The position numbers were made by a program, and so were the translations under genes. Under the pieces are notes generated by a model that saw only the letters and a program-made list of their open reading frames with translations, did no database searches and had not been told where the DNA came from. From the NCBI RefSeq assembly GCF_000173735.1, contig NZ_ACCB01000027.1:1-60582 (forward strand): DNA of 60,582 nucleotides, written 5' to 3'. This document shows positions 1-12,279 of this stretch, one piece after another (the first letter of the stretch is position 1; every line of letters begins with the position of its first letter). This stretch comes from Yersinia aldovae ATCC 35236 (lineage in GTDB: Bacteria; Pseudomonadota; Gammaproteobacteria; Enterobacterales; Enterobacteriaceae).

Positions 1-129
1 CCGCGTTTTATTTCAGCAAAAAGGGGCTAAAAGACCAATATTTAAACAATTATTAAGCTAAACATTCACTCCCAGAGTTAAACAGTAGAGTAAAATAGAT
101 AGATAAGAGGACAGACAGGACAAATCACC

Positions 130-819
130 ATGCAACTAAATACCCAACAACAGGCCGCCCAGCGAAATCTCTCTTACCTGCTGGCTGAGAAAATTGGTCA
201 GCGAATCCTCGTCGGAGAATATGAAGCCGGCAGCATACTGCCTGGTGAGATAGAGTTGGGGGAGCAATTCGGTGTTAGCCGTACTGCTATTCGTGAAGCA
301 GTCAAGATGTTGGCTGCAAAAGGGATGCTATTACCCCGCCCCCGAATTGGTACCCGTGTTATGCCGCAAGCAAATTGGAACTACCTTGATCAGGAGTTAC
401 TGAGCTGGTGGATGAACCGTGAAAACTTCGATCAAGTGATGCAACACTTCCTTATATTAAGGACATCACTCGAACCCCAGGCGTGTTCACTGGCTGCCAT
501 ACAAGCCAGTGAACAACAACGGGAGCTACTTGCATCCTTAATGACAGAGATGCGGGCGTTACATACCCGTTTTAATCGTGAACGATGGATACAAGTAGAT
601 GCCCAGTTTCACCAATTGATCTATGAGGCTAGCGGAAATCCGTTTTTAACCTCGTTTGCTAACTTGTTCAGTTCGGTTTACCACAGTTACTTCCGCGCCA
701 TTACCGGTGATGAAGTGATTAAACTGCAACATCATCAGGATATTGTCGACACGATTTTGGCCGGTGACAGCCAAGGAGCCTTGCTGGCCTGTCAGGTGTT
801 ATTAAGAGATAAAGATTAA
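130..819 (+). CDS. yieP: GntR/FadR-family transcriptional regulator YieP
   Basis: A 229-residue DNA-binding repressor of the FadR branch of the GntR family. Residues about 15-80 form the winged helix-turn-helix (GEIELGEQFGVSRTAIREAV is the recognition region) and the rest is an all-helical FCD-type ligand domain with the metal-binding pattern DAQFHQLIYEASGNPF. The length and sequence match E. coli YieP, and it keeps the same partner, hsrA, 76 bp downstream with no terminator between them, so the two are probably co-transcribed. The ATG is preceded only by a weak purine-rich stretch. The ligand is not known to me. Confidence 0.9.
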   Translation: MQLNTQQQAAQRNLSYLLAEKIGQRILVGEYEAGSILPGEIELGEQFGVSRTAIREAVKMLAAKGMLLPRPRIGTRVMPQANWNYLDQELLSWWMNRENFDQVMQHFLILRTSLEPQACSLAAIQASEQQRELLASLMTEMRALHTRFNRERWIQVDAQFHQLIYEASGNPFLTSFANLFSSVYHSYFRAITGDEVIKLQHHQDIVDTILAGDSQGALLACQVLLRDKD

Positions 820-895
820 CTACCCGGTGTTTTCTATCCCTCTCTATAGCGAAAAGAAGGGTACTCAGACCCACTTGATATAACCAGGACGGATA

Positions 896-2320
896 ATGAT
901 AAAATCTGCGCGCAGTATGGCAGGTCTTCCTTGGATAGCTGCTATGGCTTTCTTTATGCAAGCTTTGGATGCCACCATACTGAATACAGCCCTTCCTTCT
1001 ATTGCTGAAAGTCTTAACCGCTCGCCACTGACCATGCAGTCAGCCATTATCAGTTACACCCTAACGGTGGCGATGCTTATCCCGGTAAGTGGTTGGCTGG
1101 CTGATCGTTTTGGTACTCGCCGGGTTTTCATTTTAGCCGTTTCTTTATTTACACTGGGGTCATTGCTGTGCGCGCTGTCAGGTTCCCTGCCGTTTTTGGT
1201 CGCCTCACGTATTATTCAGGGAGTCGGTGGAGCAATGATGATGCCGGTGGCAAGGCTGGCACTGATCCGAGCTTATCCACGCAGTGAATTATTGCCGGTT
1301 CTGAATTTTGTCACTATCCCTGGCTTGGTTGGCCCAGTGATGGGGCCGTTGTTGGGTGGGTTATTGGTCACCTACACCACCTGGCATTGGATTTTTATCC
1401 TGAATATTCCTATCGGCTTACTGGGCATCTTTTATGCCCGTAAATATATGCCGGACTTCACCATGCCTAAACGTGCCTTTGATATTATCGGTTTCCTGCT
1501 ATTTGGTAGCAGTTTAGTCCTGATATCCGTAAGTCTGGAGATAATGGGGCGGCCCGATATTACCCGCTATCTACCAGCCACTGTGCTGCTGGGTGGCTTA
1601 TTGATGTTGCTCTTCTATATATTCCACGCCAAAGGCCATCCTAATCCGCTAATTGGTTTGCCGCTGTTTAAAACCCGAACCTTTTCCGTCGGCATTGCGG
1701 GTAACGTAGCTTCACGTTTAGGGACTGGCTGCGTTCCTTTCCTGATGCCACTCATGTTGCAAGTCGGGTTTGGTTATTCCGCTATTATTGCTGGTTGCAT
1801 GATGGCCCCCACCGCCATTGGTTCGATGATGGCAAAATCGATGGTGACTCAGCTGTTACGTTCGATGGGCTACCGTAAGGTATTAGTGGGTATAACTGCC
1901 ATTATTGGGGTATTAATTGCGCTATTTGCGCTGCAATCACCGGGCATGTCGCCGTGGATGATGATATTGCCGCTATTTGTCCTGGGAATGGCAATGTCGA
2001 CACAATTCACCGCAATGAACACAATCACACTGGCTGACCTAACCGATAATAATGCCAGTTCCGGCAACAGTGTTCTGGCGGTAACCCAGCAACTGGCTAT
2101 CAGTTTTGGGGTAGCTATCAGCGCGGTGGTATTGCGGTTTTATGATGGGTTGTCGTTTGGCGGCAGCGTCGATCACTTCCACTATACCTTTATTACGATG
2201 GGCATCGTGACACTACTCTCCTCTATGGTGTTCTTATTGCTAAAACCAAGAGATGGCGACAATTTGATTCAGGGCAGGAATGTGAAAAAGGGAGCGAAAT
2301 CCGCTGAAAGCGAAATTTAA
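896..2320 (+). CDS. hsrA: MFS drug/proton antiporter HsrA (YieO), DHA2 family
   Basis: A 474-residue inner-membrane major facilitator with about 14 hydrophobic segments, the size and topology of the DHA2 family. The DHA motif [14 protein letters not shown] in TM1 and the motif A loop [11 protein letters not shown] after TM2 are visible. It matches E. coli HsrA/YieO along its length. The start follows a good AGGACGG ribosome site. It is the second gene after yieP, and its stop codon overlaps the stop of convergent rbsR within a single TTAA. The substrate is unknown; antiport of toxic compounds is inferred from the family. Confidence 0.9.
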   Translation: MIKSARSMAGLPWIAAMAFFMQALDATILNTALPSIAESLNRSPLTMQSAIISYTLTVAMLIPVSGWLADRFGTRRVFILAVSLFTLGSLLCALSGSLPFLVASRIIQGVGGAMMMPVARLALIRAYPRSELLPVLNFVTIPGLVGPVMGPLLGGLLVTYTTWHWIFILNIPIGLLGIFYARKYMPDFTMPKRAFDIIGFLLFGSSLVLISVSLEIMGRPDITRYLPATVLLGGLLMLLFYIFHAKGHPNPLIGLPLFKTRTFSVGIAGNVASRLGTGCVPFLMPLMLQVGFGYSAIIAGCMMAPTAIGSMMAKSMVTQLLRSMGYRKVLVGITAIIGVLIALFALQSPGMSPWMMILPLFVLGMAMSTQFTAMNTITLADLTDNNASSGNSVLAVTQQLAISFGVAISAVVLRFYDGLSFGGSVDHFHYTFITMGIVTLLSSMVFLLLKPRDGDNLIQGRNVKKGAKSAESEI

Positions 2321-3318
2321 CGGGTCGCGACTGAACCACGCTCCATTAACTCGGGAGTGAGAACCAGAATTTGGGGTTCCGCTTCCGGGTTATTCAACCG
2401 ATGAATCAGAGTATCAATGGCCAGTTCACCAAGGGAATCTTTTGGTTGATGGATAGTGGTCAGTGGTGGCGTCATATATTGTGCAATTTCAATATCATCA
2501 TAACCAATAACGGCCATATCTTGCGGAATCGATAACCCTGCCTGATACAAAGCCTGATAAACCCCAACAGCCATCGCGTCATTACTGGTGAACACCGCTT
2601 CAGGCGGCTTCGGTAGTGCAAGTAACTGCTTCATCGCGACCAAGCCACCGCAAAATTCAAAATCACTGGCCACTTCATACTCAGAGGGAATAACTAAACC
2701 GGCGCGATTCATGGCCTTACGATATCCTTCCAACCGTTCTTTAGCCGGGGTCTTATCTTGTGGGCCAGCGATGCAGGCAATGCGGGTATATCCTCTGGCA
2801 ATCAAATATGAAGTTGCCATTTCGCCACCCAATAACGAGTTGTCCTGAATCACATCATTGACGCCCTCGAAGGGTGCCCAATCCATCATGATGATCGGCA
2901 ATGACGGGTAGCAACGCAGGATATCTTGTGACGGGCGGTGACTTTCGGTACACATCAGCAATAAACCATCGACACGTTTTTGCATCAAGGTTTCAATGCT
3001 ACGGCTCATGCGGTCAATATCGCCTTCGGTATTGCACAGAATCAAACTGTAACCGCGCTCATAGCAACTGCGTTCTACGCCACGTACCACTTCGGAATAA
3101 AACGGGTTACTACTGGCGGTAACCAACATGCCGATGGTGCGGGTTTCCTTCAGTTTTAGGCTGCGGGCCAGCGCGGAGGGGGCATAGTTGAGTTGTTTGA
3201 CGGCAGCCAGCACTTTGTCGCGAATAGCATCGCTGACAAAACGGTTTTTATTAATAACATGCGAAACGGTTGAGGTTGATACGCCCGCCAGACGGGCGAC
3301 GTCTTTCATGGTGGCCAA
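2317..3318 (-). CDS. rbsR: Ribose operon repressor RbsR (LacI family)
   Basis: A 333-residue LacI-type repressor. The N-terminal helix-turn-helix ([20 protein letters not shown]) and hinge helix are followed by a periplasmic-binding-protein-like ribose-sensing domain (residues about 60-330). It is the last gene of rbsDACBKR, 2 bp after rbsK, and in the known system it represses this operon until ribose binds. Two CGAAACGTTTCG palindromes upstream of rbsD are its obvious targets. It runs tail to tail into hsrA with overlapping stop codons. Confidence 0.96.
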   Translation of the reverse strand: MATMKDVARLAGVSTSTVSHVINKNRFVSDAIRDKVLAAVKQLNYAPSALARSLKLKETRTIGMLVTASSNPFYSEVVRGVERSCYERGYSLILCNTEGDIDRMSRSIETLMQKRVDGLLLMCTESHRPSQDILRCYPSLPIIMMDWAPFEGVNDVIQDNSLLGGEMATSYLIARGYTRIACIAGPQDKTPAKERLEGYRKAMNRAGLVIPSEYEVASDFEFCGGLVAMKQLLALPKPPEAVFTSNDAMAVGVYQALYQAGLSIPQDMAVIGYDDIEIAQYMTPPLTTIHQPKDSLGELAIDTLIHRLNNPEAEPQILVLTPELMERGSVATR

Positions 3319-3320
3319 AG

Positions 3321-4247
3321 TTAGCCCTGACCTTGTAAGAAACGGTCGATCTCAACGCGCCACGGAATCGAGGGCTGCGCACCGGGGCGAGTTACCGCAA
3401 TGGCTGCTGCGGCATGAGCGAAGCGCACGGCTAAATCCATTGATTGCCCTTCCAATAAAGCAGTCAGTAGTGCGCCGTTGAACGTATCACCAGCAGCAAT
3501 GGTATCCACGGCCTCAACCTTGAATCCTGCCACTAACTTGCCGTGACCCTGCTCACTGAGCCATACACCACGGCTACCTAAGGTAATGATGACGGTGGCT
3601 ATACCTTTATTATGTAAGATTTGTGCAGCTTTCGCGGCGTCATCATCCTGCTCAATATGAACGCCGGTTAAGCGCTCTGCTTCCGTTTCATTTGGGGTAA
3701 TCATATCCACCAGCGTTAACAGCTCATCTGGCAGTTCGCGGGCGGGGGCCGGATTCAGGATAACCTGCGTTTGATGCTGCTTTGCCAATTTCGCGGCGGC
3801 GATAACCGTCTCAAGTGGAGATTCCAGTTGCATCAATAATGCATCGGCATCGATCACCTGCTGCTGGTAGCGGCCAAGGTAGTCAGGTGTTACTGCTGAG
3901 TTAGCACCGGCATGAATACCAATGACATTTTCGCCCTCACCATTGACAAAAATCAGCGCGACACCGGTTGTAATGCCCGCAACCGCCTCGATTGGCGCAG
4001 TATCAATATTATCGCCAGCTAACTGCCGACGCACCCGATCACCAATATCATCTTCACCCACACAGGCAATAAACGCGATGTTTGCTCCGCTACGGCCAGC
4101 AGCAACGGCCTGATTAGCACCTTTGCCACCAAACGCCACGTTATACTGCTTGCCGATCACCGTTTCACCCGGACGTGGAAACTGCTCAATGTTCAGAATA
4201 TGGTCGGCATTGATACTACCTAAGACCACCAGTTTACCTGTTTCCAT
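3321..4247 (-). CDS. rbsK: Ribokinase
   Basis: Phosphorylates D-ribose to ribose 5-phosphate in the cytoplasm, feeding the pentose phosphate pathway. The 308 residues show both PfkB-family signatures: the glycine-rich [16 protein letters not shown] motif near residues 43-58 and [13 protein letters not shown] near 248-260, in which Asp254 is the catalytic base. The length equals the E. coli enzyme. It sits between rbsB and rbsR; the 163-bp gap to rbsB is filled by an ERIC element. Confidence 0.97.
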   Translation of the reverse strand: METGKLVVLGSINADHILNIEQFPRPGETVIGKQYNVAFGGKGANQAVAAGRSGANIAFIACVGEDDIGDRVRRQLAGDNIDTAPIEAVAGITTGVALIFVNGEGENVIGIHAGANSAVTPDYLGRYQQQVIDADALLMQLESPLETVIAAAKLAKQHQTQVILNPAPARELPDELLTLVDMITPNETEAERLTGVHIEQDDDAAKAAQILHNKGIATVIITLGSRGVWLSEQGHGKLVAGFKVEAVDTIAAGDTFNGALLTALLEGQSMDLAVRFAHAAAAIAVTRPGAQPSIPWRVEIDRFLQGQG

Positions 4248-4263
4248 CGTATTTATTCCTTTG

Positions 4264-4377
4264 TCATTGAAGTTGCAGGGGTGTTAGCTACGTTCACTCA
4301 CCCGAATCACTGATTTGAATCAGCTCATCGGGATTCATTCACTTGCTGCCTACCTGCAACTGCAATTACCTTGGGTT
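4264..4377. repeat. ERIC element between rbsK and rbsB
   Basis: Imperfect palindrome of about 115 bp with the ERIC hallmarks: GTTAGCTACGTTCACTCACC, then CGAATCACTGATTTGAATCAGCTCATCGGGATTC as a hairpin core, then a GCAACTGCAATTACCTTGGG end that mirrors the start. It lies inside the rbs operon, so it is transcribed and will fold in the mRNA between rbsB and rbsK. Confidence 0.85.
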
Positions 4378-4410
4378 TATTGAATGACAACTACTGATTG
4401 AATGAGGATA

Positions 4411-5298
4411 TTATTTAGTCACTAATTTCAGATCTACTGGGATAACCGCCGGTACTTTTTCGCCTTTCAATACTTTATCCGCGGTTTGTACACCAATCAC
4501 ACCAATCTGATCTGGGCGTTGAGCGATAGTTGCCCCCAGTTTCCCGCCTTCAACCGCTTTGATGCCATCGTCAGTACCATCGAAACCAACCACTAACACA
4601 TCGGTTTTACCGGCGGTTTGCAACGCACGCAGAGCACCCAGCGCCATTTCGTCGTTCTGTGCAAATACCGCCTGCACGTTCGGGTGTGCTGTCAGCAGGT
4701 TCTGCATAACGTTCAAGCCCTTAGTACGGTCAAAATCTGCCGGTTGGCTCGCCAATAACTGGAATTTATTTTTTTCCATTGATTGCTTGAAGCCTTCGCC
4801 GCGCTCACGCGCAGCAGACGCACCAGCAATCCCTTCCAACTGAATCACTTTGGCATCGCTACCGACTTTCTTAGCAATGTAATCACCGGCCATTTTGCCG
4901 CCGAAACGGTTGTCAGAGGCTACGTGGCTCACCACGGTGCCTGAGTTTGCCAGACGGTCGAGCGTGATAACCGGGATATTGGCTTTATTCGCCATTTTAA
5001 CTGCGTTACCCACCGCATCAGAATCGGTTGGGTTAATCAGCAGTAATTTGGTGCCGCGTACCGTTAAGTCCTGCACGTTAGCCAACTCTTTAGCCGGGTT
5101 GTTTTGAGAATCCAATACCACCAGGTTGTAGCCCAGTTTATCCGCTTCTTTTTGTGCGCCGTCTTTCATTGAAACAAAGAACGGGTTATTCAGCGTGGAA
5201 ACAACCAATGCAATCGTGTCTTTTGCCAGCGCGTTAGCACTTACGGTCGCACTCAATGCAACAACAGAGATCAAAGTAGCCAGTTTCTTCATTTTCAT
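4411..5298 (-). CDS. rbsB: Periplasmic D-ribose-binding protein
   Basis: The soluble receptor of the ribose ABC importer, which also presents ribose to the Trg chemoreceptor in E. coli. The 295-residue precursor starts with a Sec signal peptide ending ANALA, giving a mature start [18 protein letters not shown]. The rest is the two-lobed type I periplasmic-binding fold, with the conserved [21 protein letters not shown] segment. It lies 29 bp after rbsC in rbsDACBKR. A strong AGGAATTG-type ribosome site precedes the ATG. Confidence 0.97.
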   Translation of the reverse strand: MKMKKLATLISVVALSATVSANALAKDTIALVVSTLNNPFFVSMKDGAQKEADKLGYNLVVLDSQNNPAKELANVQDLTVRGTKLLLINPTDSDAVGNAVKMANKANIPVITLDRLANSGTVVSHVASDNRFGGKMAGDYIAKKVGSDAKVIQLEGIAGASAARERGEGFKQSMEKNKFQLLASQPADFDRTKGLNVMQNLLTAHPNVQAVFAQNDEMALGALRALQTAGKTDVLVVGFDGTDDGIKAVEGGKLGATIAQRPDQIGVIGVQTADKVLKGEKVPAVIPVDLKLVTK

Positions 5299-5327
5299 AG
5301 TCGCAATTCCTGTAGGGAGTTAGGAGG

Positions 5328-6296
5328 TTATTTGCTGCTTTTATTGTCTACCAACACCGCCAGCAGGATAACCACTGCTTTAACGATCATTTGGTAGTAA
5401 GAGGAGACACCCAATAAATTCAAACCGTTATTTAAGAAACCGAGGATTAATGCGCCGATCAGGGTGCCGACAATCCGCCCTTTCCCCCCAGCAAGGCTGG
5501 TACCACCCAGAACCACGGCTGCGATTGCATCCAGTTCATAGCCGGTACCGGCAGTGGGTTGCGCGGAGGACAGGCGGGCAACTTCAATTATCCCGGCCAG
5601 TGCTGCTAACAACCCACAGAGTGAATAAACAATAATCTTAACTTTATCAACGCTGATACCAGAGAGGCGTGTTGCGGATTCATTGCCACCCAGCGCGTAG
5701 ATATAACGGCCCAGACGCGTGTGGTGCAACATATACCAGGCGGCAATAAAGACAATCGCCATCAACCAGATTGGGGTTGGCACACCTAATGGGCGACCAA
5801 TACCGAACCAACCAAAGGTGTCCGCCACATCAGTAAAACCGGTATTAACTGGGCTACCGTTGGTGTAAACCATCGTCACACCGCGTAATAGCAACATCAT
5901 GACCAGCGTCGCAATAAACGCCTGAACTTTGCCTTTGGCAACAATCACCCCAGTGATGCCACCAATAAATGCCCCCAGCGCCAATGCTGCGCCTACGGCA
6001 ACCAAGGCATTCACTTCCAACCCGACAATCGAGGCGGCAACTGCGCCGGTCAACGCTAATAATGATCCGACCGATAAATCAATGCCAGAAGTCAGTATAA
6101 CCAGCGTCATCCCAACCGCCATAATGGCGTTGACGGAAGTCTGCTGGAGAATGTTAAACATGTTATTAAGGGTAAAGAAGTTAGGGCTTAGTGACGAAAC
6201 CACAGCAATCAGCACCAGCAGCGCAATCAGTGATTTTTGTTCTAATAGCCATTCTTTACTGAACCAGCGCTTGGTCTGGATAGTCTGGGAACTCAT
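5328..6296 (-). CDS. rbsC: Ribose ABC transporter permease
   Basis: Membrane subunit of the RbsABC importer, 322 residues against 321 in E. coli. It has about ten hydrophobic helices, and the family block GIDLSVGSLLALTGAVAA lies near residues 70-87. The C-terminal AVVLGGTSLAGGKGRIVGTL segment is the conserved coupling region that contacts the ATPase. The gene lies between rbsA and rbsB; an ERIC remnant separates it from rbsA. Confidence 0.97.
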   Translation of the reverse strand: MSSQTIQTKRWFSKEWLLEQKSLIALLVLIAVVSSLSPNFFTLNNMFNILQQTSVNAIMAVGMTLVILTSGIDLSVGSLLALTGAVAASIVGLEVNALVAVGAALALGAFIGGITGVIVAKGKVQAFIATLVMMLLLRGVTMVYTNGSPVNTGFTDVADTFGWFGIGRPLGVPTPIWLMAIVFIAAWYMLHHTRLGRYIYALGGNESATRLSGISVDKVKIIVYSLCGLLAALAGIIEVARLSSAQPTAGTGYELDAIAAVVLGGTSLAGGKGRIVGTLIGALILGFLNNGLNLLGVSSYYQMIVKAVVILLAVLVDNKSSK

Positions 6297-6314
6297 ATCT
6301 GATTACTCCTGCTC

Positions 6315-6377
6315 TACTCGTCATATTTCAAGCTGCATGTGTGTTGGCTTCCTGCAACTTGAATTATTTAGAGTCTA
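6315..6377. repeat. Internally deleted ERIC remnant between rbsA and rbsC
   Basis: Only the ends of an ERIC remain: TCATATTTCAAGCTGCATGTG at one side and CCTGCAACTTGAATTATTTAGAG at the other, without the CTTACT...AGTAAG core. It is about 63 bp long and lies within the operon gap. Confidence 0.7.
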
Positions 6378-6383
6378 AATAAA

Positions 6384-7886
6384 TTATTTTTCCAATAAAT
6401 CGCGCTTGCCGACAGCCGCGGCCATCAACACTTCCTGGGTAGCCTGTTCAATCGAGAACTCGCCGCTTAACTGGCCTTCATGCATCACGAGAATACGGTC
6501 ACTCATGCCCAGCACTTCGGGCATTTCTGAGGAGACCAAAATGATGCTCAGCCCTTCTTGTTTGAATTGATTGATTAACTGGTAGATCTCTTTTTTAGCC
6601 CCGACGTCCACACCACGAGTCGGTTCATCAAGGATCAACACTTTTGGTCGGGTCATCAAACCGCGCGCAATCGCCACTTTTTGCTGATTACCACCGGATA
6701 ACAAACCAATCGGCTGTTCCATAGATGGCGTCTTTATATTGAATAAACGAATAAAATCAGAGACCGCTTGCTGTTCATCGGCATGTTTGAGCGACCCTCC
6801 TGCACGGCTGAAATAACGCAATGCCGTCAAAGACATATTCTCTTTAACTGACATGCCCAGCACCAGTCCATCCCGTTTACGGTCTTCGGAAATATAAACA
6901 ATACCGTTTGCCAAACCATCCTGCGGAGAATGAGTCACCACTTCGCGGCCATCCAACATGACAAAACCGGATTTACGCGGTAATGCACCATAGATGATTT
7001 TCATCAGCTCGGTGCGACCCGCCCCCATCAAACCGGCAACGCCCAAGATCTCACCGCTGTATAACGTGAAACTGACATTTGTCACACCGGGGCCACAGAG
7101 CTGTTTGACCTGCAAACGTTTTTCACCACGAGGGATATTCAAACGTGGGTATTGCTCTTCCAGTTTACGGCCCACCATCATCTCAATTAGCGAGTTTTCA
7201 GTCAGGCCATCAACCGGCTTTTCGGCGATGAATTGGCCATCACGGAATACCGTCACGTCGTCGCAAATCTCGAAAATCTCTTTTAACCGGTGAGAGATAT
7301 AAACGATACCGCGACCTTCTGCTTTCAGCTCATTGATAACATTAAACAGAGAGGCGGTTTCAGTATCGGTAAGCGCATCGGTTGGCTCATCCATAATGAT
7401 CACTTTGGATTCAAAACTCAGCACTTTGGCGATTTCTACCATTTGCTGGTCGCCAATCGAAAGTTCGCCCACCAGCCGATGGCTGCTGTAACTGATATTA
7501 AGGCGCGCCAGCAGTAAATCCGCTTCGGCATACATCTTTTTCCAATCGATGCCGCCAAAACGATTAACAAACTCACGGCCTAAAAAGATATTTTCCGCGA
7601 TGGTTAACTGTGGGATCAGGTTAAGTTCCTGATGGATAATGCCAATCCCCGCTTCCTGCGACTCTTTCGGGCCATTAAACACCACTTCTTTACCCAGGAA
7701 ATGCTGACTGCCGGCATCTTTATGGTAGATACCGGTCAGCACTTTCATCATGGTTGATTTTCCGGCGCCATTTTCACCCACCAGCGCCATCACCCTGCCA
7801 GGATAGACACTCAGTGCAGCACCGGAGAGCGCTTTAACGCCGGGAAAGGCTTTATCAATCCCTTTCAGTTGCAGCAAAGGTTGCAT
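6384..7886 (-). CDS. rbsA: Ribose ABC transporter ATP-binding protein
   Basis: Energises ribose import. The 500 residues contain two fused ABC domains. The first has a complete Walker A (GENGAGKST) and Walker B ([11 protein letters not shown]). The second has a degenerate P-loop (GLMGAGRTE) but an intact signature [15 protein letters not shown] and Walker [13 protein letters not shown]. This asymmetry is normal for sugar-type RbsA/MglA/XylG proteins. It starts 7 bp after rbsD, so the two are co-translated or tightly coupled. Confidence 0.97.
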   Translation of the reverse strand: MQPLLQLKGIDKAFPGVKALSGAALSVYPGRVMALVGENGAGKSTMMKVLTGIYHKDAGSQHFLGKEVVFNGPKESQEAGIGIIHQELNLIPQLTIAENIFLGREFVNRFGGIDWKKMYAEADLLLARLNISYSSHRLVGELSIGDQQMVEIAKVLSFESKVIIMDEPTDALTDTETASLFNVINELKAEGRGIVYISHRLKEIFEICDDVTVFRDGQFIAEKPVDGLTENSLIEMMVGRKLEEQYPRLNIPRGEKRLQVKQLCGPGVTNVSFTLYSGEILGVAGLMGAGRTELMKIIYGALPRKSGFVMLDGREVVTHSPQDGLANGIVYISEDRKRDGLVLGMSVKENMSLTALRYFSRAGGSLKHADEQQAVSDFIRLFNIKTPSMEQPIGLLSGGNQQKVAIARGLMTRPKVLILDEPTRGVDVGAKKEIYQLINQFKQEGLSIILVSSEMPEVLGMSDRILVMHEGQLSGEFSIEQATQEVLMAAAVGKRDLLEK

Positions 7887-7893
7887 AAACGCC

Positions 7894-8313
7894 TCAGAAG
7901 GTTACGCCGGAGCAGAGAATAACGTTAGCAAAGGGGGAACATTCCCCGCTACGAATCACTGCCCGGCTTTGTTTGGTTTGCTCTTTAAAAGCCTCATGGC
8001 TGATATAGCGCACCGTAATATGGTTTCCCTGATGTTGCTCAAGTTGTGATAGTTGTGCGAGTAACGCTTCATGGAGTTGCGGATTGTTTTTAACGATCTC
8101 CTCCGCCAAGACTGCACTCTCAACCTGCATTTCTTGCGTTACCACCTCGAGAACCTGAAGAAAGCCAGGGACGCCTTGTGTCAGTGCCAGATCGATACGT
8201 GTGGTGGTTGCCGGTATCGGCAGCCCCGCATCACCTATCACAACCTGATCAGTATGGCCCAGACGGGAGATAACAGCGGAAATATCAGAATTCAGTAATG
8301 CGCCTTTTTTCAT
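7894..8313 (-). CDS. rbsD: D-ribose pyranase
   Basis: Catalyses beta-pyran to beta-furan ribose interconversion so that ribokinase receives its furanose substrate. The 139 residues match the E. coli protein in length. The N-terminal block [21 protein letters not shown] contains the active-site His and Asp typical of the RbsD/FucU family. It is the first gene of the rbs operon; its upstream region holds the operator palindromes. Confidence 0.96.
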   Translation of the reverse strand: MKKGALLNSDISAVISRLGHTDQVVIGDAGLPIPATTTRIDLALTQGVPGFLQVLEVVTQEMQVESAVLAEEIVKNNPQLHEALLAQLSQLEQHQGNHITVRYISHEAFKEQTKQSRAVIRSGECSPFANVILCSGVTF

Positions 8314-8326
8314 TTTCTACTCCGAC

Positions 8327-8342
8327 AGCGAAACGTTTCGCT
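8327..8342. promoter_or_regulatory. RbsR operator, promoter-proximal palindrome
   Basis: AGCGAAACGTTTCGCT is a perfect 16-bp palindrome 14 bp upstream of the rbsD start codon. It fits the CG-centred LacI-family operator consensus GAAACGTTTC and lies just upstream of the operon encoding RbsR. Confidence 0.85.
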
Positions 8343-8406
8343 GATACAGAGTTTAGAAAAATGGCCGCAGAAGGCAAACCCAATTTGGTGAAATTGTGAT
8401 CACCAT

Positions 8407-8418
8407 CGAAACGTTTCG
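8407..8418. promoter_or_regulatory. Second RbsR-type operator palindrome
   Basis: CGAAACGTTTCG, identical to the core of the first palindrome, with centres 78 bp apart. Two copies suggest looping or overlap with different promoter elements. The interval between them is AT-rich and probably holds the rbsD promoter. The rest of the 8314-8613 gap holds the kup terminator and no gene. Confidence 0.75.
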
Positions 8419-8450
8419 CTGCACAAATGAAAAGTGGTCATGATAGAGGT

Positions 8451-8477
8451 GAAAAAGGCCGTTATGACTAACGGCCT
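8451..8477 (-). terminator. Intrinsic terminator of kup
   Basis: A 9-bp perfect stem (AGGCCGTTA with TAACGGCCT, loop TGAC) is followed on the minus strand by TTTTT. It lies 137 bp beyond the kup stop codon and insulates kup transcription from the rbsD promoter region. Confidence 0.85.
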
Positions 8478-8613
8478 GAGGTTGATGGCAAACCTATTTT
8501 GTCGCACTGAGACTGGCGGGGCGACTGCACCAATGGGCACTCCGATGGCTCACGCCGTTACGACCCATTCGGCACATTTCCCCGCTTATCAACGTTGTTA
8601 ACTGCCTTCTCAG

Positions 8614-10488
8614 TTAAATCTCTACCTGCGTTCCTAGCTCAATCACCCGATTGGGTGGGATCTCAAACTGGTCTGGCGCACGTAGCGCATTGCGACTAAG
8701 CGCAATAAACAACTTGCCACGCAAGAACAGATGCCACGGCCGCTTGGTGAGAATTAACGATTCGTGGGACATAAAGAATGAGGTTTCCATCATCTGGCAA
8801 GGCAAGCCTTCCAAACCACAGCGGTGGAAAATCTCCTCCATATTCGGTGTTTCACGCCAACCATAGTTGGCCACCACTCGCCAGAAGGTAGGAGAAAGCT
8901 GCTCGATGGTCACACGTTTCACATTATGCACGTAAGGCGCGTCTTCAGTTCGCAATGTCAGCAATACCACCCGCTCATGCAACACTTTGTTATGTTTAAG
9001 GTTATGTAACAATGCAAAAGGAATTATATTCATTACCCGCGACATATAAACCGCAGTACCGGGTACCCGTACCGGTGGCGATTTTTCGAGTGAAGCAATC
9101 ATCGCTTCCAGTGAATTTCCGTGTTCATACATACGGCGCAACAAGCTGAAACGCTCACTTTTCCAGGTTGTCATGATGATAAACATCACCAGGCCCAGCG
9201 ACAGTGGCAACCAACCACCAGAGAACAATTTCAGGGCATTGGCAGAAAACATCGGAATATCAATAATTAATAACACCACCAGCAAACAACCGACAAAGAC
9301 GCGGTTCCAGTGCCAATTTTTCAGCGCCACGGTGCAGAACAAAATACTGGTTATCACCATCGTACCGGTTACGGCAATACCGTAAGCCGCAGCCAGATTA
9401 CTGGAGCGCTCGAAGCCGACAATCACCAATACCACCGCTAAATACAGTGTCCAGTTAATCACAGGAATATATATCTGGCCTGATTCCATTTCAGAGGTAT
9501 GAATAATCCGCATCGGCGGCAAATAGCCCAACCGCACGGCCTGCCGGGTAAGCGAAAACACACCAGAGATAACCGCTTGTGAGGCAATAACGGTGGCGAA
9601 CGTCGCCAGAATCAACAATGGAATTAGCGCCCAATCCGGTGCTAGCAGGAAAAACGGGTTTTTAATCGCCTCAGGGTTTTTCAGTAATAGCGCGCCCTGA
9701 CCAAAATAGTTCAGCACTAACGACGGTAGAACCACGGTAAACCACGCCAGGCGGATAGGGAATCGACCGAAGTGCCCCATATCGGCATACAGCGCCTCCA
9801 CCCCAGTGATAGCCAGTACGACCGCGCCAAGGGCATAGAATGAAACAGCTTTATATTCAGTAAAGAAGCTTAGTGCCCATTTGGGATTCAGTGCAGACAG
9901 AACTTCCGGGTTCGCGATAATACTGCGCAGCCCAAGCAGAGCGAGCGTTAGAAACCACACCAACATAACCGGCGCGAATAACTTACCCACACTGCCAGTA
10001 CCGTGTTTTTGAATGATAAATAGCAGTGTTAACACCGCAATGGAGCAGGGAACAATGTAGGGGTCAAGCGCTGGTGCGGCAATTTCCAGCCCTTCAATAG
10101 CCGACATAACCGATATGGCCGGGGTGATAACCACCTCACCATAAAAGAAACTGCCGCCAATCAGCCCGAGGATCACCAATATTGAGGTGGCTCTGGAAGA
10201 CGTATTACGCCCAGCCAAGGACATTAACGTAAGAATCCCCCCTTCACCGGCGTTATCAGCCCGCATCACGTAGGTCAGGTATTTAACTGAAACTATCAAG
10301 ATTAACATCCAGAAGATCAGCGATAAAAAACCAAACACCACATCCGGACGGACATCAAAACCATAGTGACCAGAAAAGCACTCTCTCAAGGTATAGAGTG
10401 GGCTGGTACCAATGTCACCGTAAACGACCCCGATAGCTGCCAGTGTTACTGCCGATAAAGATTGTTTCTTATGTTCTGTGCTCATCAT
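8614..10488 (-). CDS. kup: Low-affinity K+/H+ symporter Kup (TrkD)
   Basis: Inner-membrane potassium uptake protein. The N-terminal family signature [19 protein letters not shown] is followed by about 12 membrane helices to residue 450 and a long cytoplasmic tail. Total length is 624 residues against 622 in E. coli. Two adjacent ATG codons are possible; the second (10485) gives the MSTEHKK start expected from homologues. It is monocistronic between the rbs promoter and divergent ravA, with its own terminator downstream. Confidence 0.96.
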   Translation of the reverse strand: MMSTEHKKQSLSAVTLAAIGVVYGDIGTSPLYTLRECFSGHYGFDVRPDVVFGFLSLIFWMLILIVSVKYLTYVMRADNAGEGGILTLMSLAGRNTSSRATSILVILGLIGGSFFYGEVVITPAISVMSAIEGLEIAAPALDPYIVPCSIAVLTLLFIIQKHGTGSVGKLFAPVMLVWFLTLALLGLRSIIANPEVLSALNPKWALSFFTEYKAVSFYALGAVVLAITGVEALYADMGHFGRFPIRLAWFTVVLPSLVLNYFGQGALLLKNPEAIKNPFFLLAPDWALIPLLILATFATVIASQAVISGVFSLTRQAVRLGYLPPMRIIHTSEMESGQIYIPVINWTLYLAVVLVIVGFERSSNLAAAYGIAVTGTMVITSILFCTVALKNWHWNRVFVGCLLVVLLIIDIPMFSANALKLFSGGWLPLSLGLVMFIIMTTWKSERFSLLRRMYEHGNSLEAMIASLEKSPPVRVPGTAVYMSRVMNIIPFALLHNLKHNKVLHERVVLLTLRTEDAPYVHNVKRVTIEQLSPTFWRVVANYGWRETPNMEEIFHRCGLEGLPCQMMETSFFMSHESLILTKRPWHLFLRGKLFIALSRNALRAPDQFEIPPNRVIELGTQVEI

Positions 10489-10671
10489 TGAATTCTTTTT
10501 GCTAGAACATCCATAAGCTGATGCGTGCGTTTAAGAACCGCAATCGCGCATTCTGTATTCTTAGTACGCCCACCAAAAGGCGCACAGTATGCACCATTTC
10601 AATAGATTGCCTACTCTTAAATACTGTGAAAATGGTTAAAATTGATTGGCTACCAATATCAGAGAATATAA

Positions 10672-12276
<1,605 letters not shown>

Positions 12277-12279
12277 CAG

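Noticed and set aside
8370-8405. CRP site before rbsD (TTGTGATCACC region)
   Set aside because: The halves do not fit TGTGA-N6-TCACA well enough to call, although catabolite control of rbs would be expected.
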